Shown one piece after another: positions 1-4,954 of a DNA stretch of 7,231 nt (positions within the stretch are counted from its first letter, which is position 1; every line of letters starts with the position of its first letter). The notes beneath the pieces are model-generated. The model was given only the letters and a program-made list of their open reading frames with translations. It made no database searches and was not told the DNA's origin. Where the stretch lies: contig QNBQ01000072.1 of the NCBI GenBank assembly GCA_003645735.1, positions 1 through 7,231 of the forward strand. Reading direction: 5' to 3'. The DNA comes from Candidatus Poribacteria bacterium (lineage in GTDB: Bacteria; Poribacteria; WGA-4E; B28-G17). The position numbers and the translations under genes are program-made.

Positions 1-2196
1 AACAGGGCGGTGAAGGCGTTGAAGGCGGACGCGGACTGGACCGATAACGAGGGGGCGACCAAGAACAGGGTCGATAACGATTGGTATTACCTCTTCGACG
101 GGGTCGATGTCGTCGACGTGCCGCTGGTGGTGGGCACGTATACGGTCATGCTGAGGAACGTAACGGATCAAAACGATGAGGTGATACCGAACCAGATCGA
201 GATAAGGTCGATAGGCAGGGCCGGCCCGCAGCGGCACGAGATCAGGGTGAGGCTGACCGCCGGGGCCGCCGGCACAGGGGCCGGGCAGGCCGCCTACAGA
301 GGGATCGAGGAGGCCATAGATTCGCTGCTGGACGACTCGGACTGGTCCGATAACCTCGGGGCGACGAGCAACATAGATGACCAGGAGGGATACCAGGGGG
401 ACTGGTATCCGCTTTACGATGAGGATACCGGTAGCGACGCCGTGGACGTGCCCGTATACGAGGGAGGGGAACAGATAGGGACCTACACGGCCCTCCTCAG
501 GAACACGCTCGACGAGGAGGGGGAGGTGGACGCGAACGAGATAGAGGTCAAATCGATCGGCAAGTCCGGCTCGGAATGGGCCGAGGAGAGGGCCAGGCTG
601 ATAAGGGCCGACGAGGAGATGTCGGGCGAGGGCGCCGATGAGCTGGAGGAGCAGCTCGAGGCCGTCTACTCGGCGGTCGTCGGCATGAACGAGGCGATCG
701 AGCCGCTGCGGGAGGATTCCGACTGGTCGGACGGCTCCGGGGCCACGGGCAACAGCGACGATTACGACAAACACGACGGCGATTGGTATCCGCTTTACGA
801 CGAGGATACCGGGGGCGACGCCGTGGACGTGCCGGTATACGACCGAAGCGGCTCGCAGATAGGGAGCTATACGGTCATGCTGAGGAACGTGACGGACGAT
901 GAGGGGAAGGTCGAGGGGGACGTGATCGAGGTGAAGGTCACCGGCCAGACCGGCTCATACTCCCACTCCATGCACATGTTGCTCAGCAGGGATGATATAA
1001 TTGAGATGGACCGTGAGATAACCCAGGCCGCGTGGGAGGAGCTGATCGAGGTCGTGAAGAAGCTTGAGGGCGATTCGGACTGGGCGGACAGCTCCGGGGC
1101 GACGAGCAATAAGGACGACCTCGACAAATACGAGGGCGATTGGTATCCGATGTTCGACGAGGATGCCGGCTGCGACGTGGTGGATATACCGGTTTACGAC
1201 GAGGAGGAGCGGATAGGGAGCTATACCGTCATGTTGAGGAACGTGACGGACGAGGAGACCGGGGAGGAGGATTCGAACGCGATAGACGTGAAGCTCATCT
1301 GCGGCTCGGACTCGCACAAGCAGATCATCCTGGTGAGGCTGGTGAGGGAGGTAGAGGCGAACCCGTTCAGGTGGGCGCTCTTCGGGGGAGAGGGGGTGAA
1401 GCTGACGGGCAGCGTCGAGACGGGCAGCTACGATTCGACCCTCGGCCCCTACTGGGGGCAGACGCCCGGCGAAAACGGGCACGTCGGCAGCAACGGCGAC
1501 ATAAGGGTGACGGGATCCGCTGAGATACACGGCGACGCTAGGCCGGGGCCGGGCCACATCGTCAGGATAACCGGGTCGGCCACCGTGACAGGCTCGACCG
1601 ATCCGCTGCCCGAGCCTGTGATACTTCCGCCGCTGGACGATTTCGAGGTGGGAACGCAGGATCTGAGGAAGACCGGCTCGGCCAAGGTGACGTTCATCGA
1701 AGGAACCTACTATTACGACGAGATAAGGTTCACCGGGAGCAGCCTGATGATGATCGAGGGGAACGTGACGATCTATTGCAGGTCGTTCACCCAGACCGGC
1801 ACGGCCCGGATAGCGATAAGGCCGGGCGGCAGGCTGGTGATGTATTGTAAGGACGATTTCAAGCTGACCGGCAGCGGGCTTATAAACGAGACAGGCGTTC
1901 CGATGAACTTCCAGCTCTACTCGACGGCGAGAAGCGACGAGAACGAGGAGATCAAGCTGACGGGCGGGTCGGAGTTCTGTGGGGTCGTATACGCGCCTTA
2001 CGGGGACGCGGACGTGACCGGCAGCCACCGGTTTTACGGGTCGATCGTCGTGGGCGGCGAGGTGCACGGCACGGGCAGCACCGAGTATTATTACGATGAA
2101 GCGCTGGCCGGCGAGGATAGTTTGAAGATCAAAACCCTGACCATCGTCGTGTTCGAAAAGGAGGTCCAGGAGGCGGGCTGGCAAGAGGTGATGTGA
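1..2196 (+). CDS. PilX-like minor pilin / pilus tip protein with four pilin-like modules and a C-terminal DUF7305-type domain (5' partial)
   Basis: The frame is open from the first base, so the gene begins upstream; the GTG at base 10 lies inside the helix leading into module 1 and is unlikely to be the true start. Residues are counted from that GTG. Four related modules (about 7-84, 108-199, 235-327, 353-446) each carry a D-S-D-W-[ST]-D opening, G-A-T-x-N, D-W-Y, V-D-[VI]-P, G-[ST]-Y-T and L-R-N motifs, then I-x-[VI] strands and a basic end (RL.R). Short amphipathic helices join them. Residues about 460-705 form a TGS-rich beta domain ending in G-V-V-Y-A-P, F-Y-G-S-I-V-V and Y-Y-D-E-A-L, which matches my memory of DUF7305 in PilX-type proteins; the tail ends in a W-Q-E motif also common there. 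The position directly before pilM supports a pilus role, probably as a minor pilin or tip adhesin. The prepilin signal expected of PilX proteins would be upstream and is not seen. Function beyond pilus association is inferred. Confidence 0.72.
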   Translation, partial: NRAVKALKADADWTDNEGATKNRVDNDWYYLFDGVDVVDVPLVVGTYTVMLRNVTDQNDEVIPNQIEIRSIGRAGPQRHEIRVRLTAGAAGTGAGQAAYRGIEEAIDSLLDDSDWSDNLGATSNIDDQEGYQGDWYPLYDEDTGSDAVDVPVYEGGEQIGTYTALLRNTLDEEGEVDANEIEVKSIGKSGSEWAEERARLIRADEEMSGEGADELEEQLEAVYSAVVGMNEAIEPLREDSDWSDGSGATGNSDDYDKHDGDWYPLYDEDTGGDAVDVPVYDRSGSQIGSYTVMLRNVTDDEGKVEGDVIEVKVTGQTGSYSHSMHMLLSRDDIIEMDREITQAAWEELIEVVKKLEGDSDWADSSGATSNKDDLDKYEGDWYPMFDEDAGCDVVDIPVYDEEERIGSYTVMLRNVTDEETGEEDSNAIDVKLICGSDSHKQIILVRLVREVEANPFRWALFGGEGVKLTGSVETGSYDSTLGPYWGQTPGENGHVGSNGDIRVTGSAEIHGDARPGPGHIVRITGSATVTGSTDPLPEPVILPPLDDFEVGTQDLRKTGSAKVTFIEGTYYYDEIRFTGSSLMMIEGNVTIYCRSFTQTGTARIAIRPGGRLVMYCKDDFKLTGSGLINETGVPMNFQLYSTARSDENEEIKLTGGSEFCGVVYAPYGDADVTGSHRFYGSIVVGGEVHGTGSTEYYYDEALAGEDSLKIKTLTIVVFEKEVQEAGWQEVM
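28..261 (+). repeat. Pilin-like acidic module 1 (most divergent copy)
   Basis: This is the first of four homologous protein modules. It begins D-A-D-W-T-D, keeps G-A-T-K-N, D-W-Y, V-D-V-P, G-T-Y-T-V-M-L-R-N-V-T-D and the I-E-I-R-S-I-G strand, and ends R-V-R-L. It is shorter than the others: the P-L-Y-D-E-D-T-G loop found in modules 2 and 3 is reduced. The Trp codon is at 37-39, 306 bases before the equivalent Trp of module 2. The general pattern (W-D, G-x-Y-x-V, I-x-I-x-S-x-G, basic last strand) resembles the globular part of PilX-type pilins, which is an inference from pattern. Confidence 0.8.
331..606 (+). repeat. Pilin-like acidic module 2
   Basis: This is the second copy of the module. 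It opens D-D-S-D-W-S-D, continues with G-A-T-S-N, G-D-W-Y-P-L-Y-D-E-D-T-G, D-A-V-D-V-P-V-Y, I-G-T-Y-T and L-L-R-N, and closes with I-E-V-K-S-I-G and R-A-R-L-I-R. Bases 400-462 match 781-843 of module 3 at 57 of 63 positions, so these two copies descend from a fairly recent duplication or have been homogenised. A helix (A-A-Y-R-G-I-E-E-A-I) leads into it. Confidence 0.88.
712..990 (+). repeat. Pilin-like acidic module 3
   Basis: This is the third copy, opening E-D-S-D-W-S-D, with G-A-T-G-N, D-G-D-W-Y-P-L-Y-D-E-D-T-G, D-A-V-D-V-P-V-Y, I-G-S-Y-T-V-M-L-R-N-V-T-D and I-E-V-K-V-T-G. Its last strand (M-H-M-L-L-S-R) is less basic than in the other copies. The linker before it is longer and Glu-rich, giving a 381-base Trp-to-Trp spacing from module 2. 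Bases 859-900 match 1213-1254 of module 4 at 39 of 42 positions. Confidence 0.88.
1066..1347 (+). repeat. Pilin-like acidic module 4 (carries two cysteines)
   Basis: This is the fourth copy, opening G-D-S-D-W-A-D, with G-A-T-S-N, E-G-D-W-Y-P-M-F-D-E-D-A-G, V-V-D-I-P-V-Y, I-G-S-Y-T-V-M-L-R-N-V-T-D and I-D-V-K-L-I, ending I-L-V-R-L-V-R. It is the only module with cysteines, at residues about 388 and 431 counted from the GTG at base 10. They could form a disulfide in the periplasm or outside the cell, but this is inferred. It leads directly into the TGS-rich domain. Confidence 0.87.
1402..2079 (+). repeat. TGS-motif repeat series within the DUF7305-type domain
   Basis: Ten exact Thr-Gly-Ser motifs start at bases 1405, 1420, 1510, 1570, 1588, 1672, 1732, 1867, 2017 and 2071, with variants TGT at 1795 and TGG at 1960. 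Most follow a hydrophobic or polar residue and precede a beta strand, as expected at the turns of a beta-solenoid. The Gly and Ser codons differ between copies, so the conservation is at protein level rather than a recent DNA expansion. DUF7305 and bactofilin-type domains are built from similar short strand-turn units; a solenoid fold here is inferred. Confidence 0.75.
2185..2192 (+). promoter_or_regulatory. Ribosome binding site that places the pilM start
   Basis: GAGGTGAT is a perfect match to the usual 16S rRNA 3' end. Its GAGG core lies 7 bases before the ATG at 2196, a good spacing. The overlapping GTG at 2193 would sit too close, so the ATG is preferred. The site lies inside the last codons of the upstream gene, which favours coupled translation. 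Confidence 0.75.
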
Positions 2197-3281
2197 TGCT
2201 GGGGTTTCTGAGGAGGGATCTCATATTGGGGATAGACATCGGCGACCACTCGATAAAAGCGGTCGAGCTGAGGGTGGGCGGGGAGCGACCGGTCATCGTG
2301 AACGCCGGGCTCATCGCGATGGACATCTCGGCCGAGAGGGAGGGCGAGATGATGCGCGCCCTCAAGGAGCTCCTGGGGGCGATGAAACCCAAAGCTAAAA
2401 GGGCCATCACCGACATACCCTCGAGCGATGAGATGGTGATCATGCGCACCCTGTTCATACCGGAGGCGACCCCCGAGATGAGCGAGGAGCAGATAGAGGA
2501 GGCGACCAGGAGCGAGGTGGAGCAGCAGGATTACATCCCCTACCCCGTGGATAACGCGTTGATAAGCTCCGACCTGCTGGGGGAGGCCACGGTGGACGGC
2601 CAAAAGGGAGTGGAGGTCTTCTTCGTCGCCGTCCACAAGGAGCTGCCCGAGGCCAGGGCGCGGATGCTCAAGAAGCTCGGCATACAGCCCCTGGCGATAG
2701 ACGTGGACGTGCTGGCCTTGGCGAGGCTGATAGGGTGGATGGGGATACCGTCAGAGGAGGACGTGGCCGTGGTGGACATAGGCGCCACCAAAACCTCCGT
2801 CTTCTTCTACCACGACGGCAAGCCGATCTTCTACCCACACATACCTCACGGCGGAAACGAGCTGACGGAGGAGATCGTCAGGGAGCTGGACGTGGAGTGG
2901 AGCGAGGCGGAGAGGATGAAGCTGGAGCTTGATGGGGAGACGGCCAGGGAGGTGCTGGTGGGCTCCAGGGTGAAGGAGGCGATCATGAGGGCGATGGAGA
3001 GGCCGCAGGGGCTGCTTCAAGCGTTGAGGAACCTCTTCGAACACTACACGGCGGACCTGCCGGCCCCTCAAAAGGTCATCCTGACGGGTGGAAGCTCACA
3101 GCTGCCGTTCATCGACGACCTGCTGCTGACGAAGCTGGATCTGCCGGTCGAACGCGTGAGCTACCTGGATCTCTTCGACGTGGACGATAGATGCGATCGG
3201 GAGATGATAAAGGCCAACCAGCCCCTTTTCGCCACGGCGGTGGGGCTGGCCTTGAAACCGGCTCTGAGGGTGGGAAGATGA
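2196..3281 (+). CDS. pilM: Type IV pilus assembly protein PilM (actin-like ATP-binding protein)
   Basis: PilM is the cytoplasmic actin/FtsA-like member of the pilus alignment complex; it binds ATP and the N-terminal tail of PilN. From the ATG at 2196 the protein is 361 residues, about normal for the family. The first phosphate-binding loop is I-L-G-I-D-I-G-D-H-S-I-K-A-V-E-L (residues 10-25), the second is V-A-V-V-D-I-G-A-T-K-T-S (190-201), and the adenosine-binding motif is V-I-L-T-G-G-S-S (294-301). Between them is the PilM-type segment with I-P-S-S-D-E, L-F-I-P, E-A-T-R-S-E and D-Y-I-P-Y-P. The ATG overlaps the upstream stop (TGATG), and the gene ends in an ATGA overlap with pilN. No signal peptide is seen, as expected. 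The family assignment is secure. Confidence 0.96.
   Translation: MLGFLRRDLILGIDIGDHSIKAVELRVGGERPVIVNAGLIAMDISAEREGEMMRALKELLGAMKPKAKRAITDIPSSDEMVIMRTLFIPEATPEMSEEQIEEATRSEVEQQDYIPYPVDNALISSDLLGEATVDGQKGVEVFFVAVHKELPEARARMLKKLGIQPLAIDVDVLALARLIGWMGIPSEEDVAVVDIGATKTSVFFYHDGKPIFYPHIPHGGNELTEEIVRELDVEWSEAERMKLELDGETAREVLVGSRVKEAIMRAMERPQGLLQALRNLFEHYTADLPAPQKVILTGGSSQLPFIDDLLLTKLDLPVERVSYLDLFDVDDRCDREMIKANQPLFATAVGLALKPALRVGR
3266..3273 (+). promoter_or_regulatory. Ribosome binding site for pilN
   Basis: GAGGGTGG precedes the ATG at 3278, with its GAGGG part 7 bases upstream. It supports the start at 3278 over earlier in-frame candidates at or after 3191, which would add 29 residues lying inside pilM and would bury the conserved N-terminal VNLLP motif. 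Confidence 0.65.
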
Positions 3282-3925
3282 AGATAATAGACGTCAACCT
3301 CCTCCCGCCGGAATACGCGCCGGAAAGCCCCTATAGCCTCAGAAACGTCATCATACTCGTGACGTCCTTTTTGACGGCCGGCTTTCTGGTCCTTCTGGCC
3401 TTTCAAATCCTGGGCTTGAAAGAGGATTACATGAGGGAGAACGCCAGGCTGGCGGCGATCCTGTCCAAGCTGAGGAAGGAGAAAAGCAGGGTCGAGGAGC
3501 TGCTGGCCAGGAAGGCGGAGATCGAGAGGAGATACAGGATGATCGAGAGGGCTTTGGGGGGGAGGATAACCTGGTCGGACAAGCTCTCACAGATATGGAG
3601 GGCGGTTCCGGAGGGGGTATGGCTTCAGGAGGTATCGCTGCACAGAACAGCGGAGCGGGAGGAGAGGCCCAAGCGCGAGGGCAAGGCCAGGAAGGGCGAG
3701 GCCAAAAAGGCCGAAAAGGAGGCGGCAACCGTCGAGACGTTCCAGCTGCGCATAACCGGCGAATCGGCGGGGCTGAGCTCGATAGAGGAGCTGCTCAAAA
3801 GGATACAGGAGCTGCCGTGGATAGAGGAGGCGGATTTCTCGTCGATAAACAAACGGTTCTCCTCCGACGGGAGGGAGGTTTACGGATTTGAGATAACGGC
3901 CGCCTTCAGGAGGCGATCGGGATGA
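3278..3925 (+). CDS. pilN: Type IV pilus inner-membrane protein PilN
   Basis: PilN is a bitopic inner-membrane protein that links cytoplasmic PilM to periplasmic PilO. The ATG at 3278 gives 215 residues. The N-terminal V-N-L-L-P motif (residues 6-10) corresponds to the conserved INLLP tail that inserts into PilM. One membrane helix follows (about 24-46), then a coiled coil (47-92) and a ferredoxin-like domain (98-215) with W-S-D-K-L-S-Q-I-W, V-P-E-G-V-W-L-Q-E-V and F-Q-L-R-I-T-G-E-S. An unusual Arg/Lys/Glu/Ala-rich, probably disordered segment (124-150) splits the first strands of that domain. The start overlaps the pilM stop by four bases (ATGA), and the end overlaps the pilO start the same way, so equimolar coupled synthesis is likely. 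Confidence 0.95.
   Translation: MKIIDVNLLPPEYAPESPYSLRNVIILVTSFLTAGFLVLLAFQILGLKEDYMRENARLAAILSKLRKEKSRVEELLARKAEIERRYRMIERALGGRITWSDKLSQIWRAVPEGVWLQEVSLHRTAEREERPKREGKARKGEAKKAEKEAATVETFQLRITGESAGLSSIEELLKRIQELPWIEEADFSSINKRFSSDGREVYGFEITAAFRRRSG
3647..3727 (+). other. Charged Lys/Glu/Ala-rich insertion in PilN
   Basis: PilN residues 124-150 contain almost only Arg, Lys, Glu, Ala and Gly, including K-R-E-G-K-A-R-K-G-E-A-K-K-A-E-K-E. The segment lies between the strand ending L-Q-E-V-S-L-H and the strand starting E-T-F-Q-L-R-I. PilN proteins usually have a short loop here. It is seen in sequence; any role is unknown. Confidence 0.7.
3908..3913 (+). promoter_or_regulatory. Ribosome binding site for pilO
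   Basis: AGGAGG lies 8 bases before the ATG at 3922 and inside the last codons of pilN. It confirms the pilO start and the ATGA overlap. Confidence 0.75.
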
Positions 3926-4503
3926 TCCTCCAAGCCCTGAGGAAGACGTTTCTGTTCGCCCTCGCATGGGGGGTTATACTGGCGGGGTTTTATCTGATCG
4001 TGTGGAGGCCCCAGATGAGGGAGATCGATAAGCTCGAGAGGATGATAGACCTCAACCGCAAGAGCCTCAAGATGATCGGGGATTACCTGCAGCGCTCGCC
4101 CAAGCTGTCGGAGGAGATGTTGGACGAGGCGGAGCGGGCTCTCAAGGCCTTCCTGGCGAGGATACCGTCGGATGAGGACGTGCCGGACGTGCTGAGGAGG
4201 GTCAGAAGCAGCGGCGGGAAACACGGCCTCGATATAACCTTCCTCCGCGAGGCGACGGGGCGTAAAACGGAAAAGCCGCCCGGCGAATACCTCAAATCGA
4301 CCTACAAGCTGGGCGCGAGGGGGCGGTTCAGGGATGTGATGCGGTTCCTGGCCGATCTGGAGAGCTGCGAGAGGTTGATATCGATCGAGACCTTCTCCAT
4401 CAGGAGGGACAGCTCGGAGCCGTGGAGGGTGAACTTGGATCTCGAGTTCTCCGTCTTCTATTCGCCCCTTCCGGAGGTGAGCGGCGGTGCGGAGGGCGGA
4501 TAA
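3922..4503 (+). CDS. pilO: Type IV pilus inner-membrane protein PilO
   Basis: PilO pairs with PilN in the inner membrane and contacts PilP, setting the periplasmic framework that aligns the secretin with the motor. The product is 193 residues, close to the usual size. It has one membrane helix (about 8-28), a coiled coil (31-80), the typical I-P-S-D-E-D start of the core domain (81-86), H-G-L-D-I (101-105), a Y-K-L-G-A-R-G-R-F segment (128-136) followed by F-L-A-D-L-E (142-147), and R-L-I-S-I-E-T-F (151-158) before the last strands (V-N-L-D-L-E-F-S-V-F-Y). These are the recurring PilO pattern elements. It overlaps pilN by four bases and the PilP-like gene by 17 bases. Confidence 0.95.
   Translation: MILQALRKTFLFALAWGVILAGFYLIVWRPQMREIDKLERMIDLNRKSLKMIGDYLQRSPKLSEEMLDEAERALKAFLARIPSDEDVPDVLRRVRSSGGKHGLDITFLREATGRKTEKPPGEYLKSTYKLGARGRFRDVMRFLADLESCERLISIETFSIRRDSSEPWRVNLDLEFSVFYSPLPEVSGGAEGG
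4473..4480 (+). promoter_or_regulatory. Ribosome binding site that decides the GTG start of the PilP-like gene
   Basis: GGAGGTGA is a near-complete anti-16S match, with its GGAGG core 9 bases before the GTG at 4487. No comparable site precedes the next in-frame ATG at 4550, and using that ATG would remove the membrane segment. The GTG start is therefore favoured. Confidence 0.75.
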
Positions 4504-4954
4504 TCTGATCTTCGCCGTTATAATCGGCCTGATCTTCACATGCGCGGCCATGGAGTTCAAGGTGAAGGAGAGAAAGCTGGAGCTGATGCCCATGCCGTCC
4601 ACCGCGTCGAGGAAAAGCGGGGGGGAGCGGGAGATCCCCTTGAACGAGCTCGCCCCCGCGGGGAGGATCGACCCGCTTCCGCCTCGAAACCCGTTCAAGC
4701 CCCCGGAGTGGCTGGTGGAGGAGAGGGGCGAGAGGAGGGAGCCGGTCGAGAGATCCATCGACCTCAAGCTGACGGCCATCTGCTGGAGCGCGGAGGAGCC
4801 CATGGCCGTGATAAACGGCCGCATCTTCAGGGAGGGCGAGGTCGATCCCTCCGCCGGGTTTGAGGTGGAGAAGATCGGCCCCGACGAGGTGGTCGTTAAA
4901 ACCCCTTGGGGCGAGAGGAGAACGCTTAAACTGGGAGAGGTGATGGGGAGATGA
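4487..4954 (+). CDS. PilP/GspC-like periplasmic linker protein of the pilus alignment complex
   Basis: It occupies the pilP position between pilO and pilQ and should connect the PilN-PilO platform to the N domains of PilQ. The product is 155 residues: a hydrophobic N-terminal segment (about 6-22), a charged and Pro-rich linker, an R-N-P-F motif (67-70) like the R-D-P-F of PilP, and a small beta domain (about 90-152). That domain follows the PilP/GspC homology-region pattern: I-D-L-K-L-T-A-I, A-V-I-N-G-R-I-F, E-G-E, F-E-V-E-K-I, E-V-V-V-K-T and L-K-L-G. Classical PilP is a lipoprotein. Here the only Cys near the N-terminus (residue 19, I-F-T-C) lacks a good lipobox, so the segment may stay as a membrane anchor as in GspC. 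No symbol is given because PilP and GspC cannot be separated by eye. The end overlaps pilQ (ATGA). Confidence 0.82.
   Translation: MRRADNLIFAVIIGLIFTCAAMEFKVKERKLELMPMPSTASRKSGGEREIPLNELAPAGRIDPLPPRNPFKPPEWLVEERGERREPVERSIDLKLTAICWSAEEPMAVINGRIFREGEVDPSAGFEVEKIGPDEVVVKTPWGERRTLKLGEVMGR
4937..4944 (+). promoter_or_regulatory. Ribosome binding site for pilQ
   Basis: GAGGTGAT, the same anti-16S sequence as before pilM, lies with its GAGG core 10 bases before the ATG at 4951. A second purine run, GGGGAG, abuts the start codon but is too close to act. Confidence 0.65.

Noticed and set aside
28..1347. The repeat series as a DNA repeat array, CRISPR or mobile element
   Set aside because: Spacing is uneven (306, 381 and 357 bases), the reading frame is kept throughout, and conservation follows protein motifs. 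It is a protein-domain duplication.
1140..1523. Alternative + strand frame of 127 codons inside the repeat protein
   Set aside because: It is an Arg/Gly-rich out-of-frame translation of GC-rich coding DNA without motifs.
955..2184. Long open frame on the - strand (409 codons) opposite the repeat protein
   Set aside because: It is a shadow of the codon bias of the + strand gene. Its translation is rich in Arg, His, Pro and Leu without domain patterns, and the + strand protein has clear conserved modules.
3191..3277. Earlier in-frame start for pilN
   Set aside because: It would add 29 residues inside pilM. The ATG at 3278 has a ribosome site, forms an ATGA overlap and places the VNLLP motif at the N-terminus as in known PilN proteins.
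3880..4824. Open frame on the - strand (314 codons) across pilO and the PilP-like gene
   Set aside because: It crosses three well-supported + strand genes and has a composition typical of antisense reading in GC-rich DNA.
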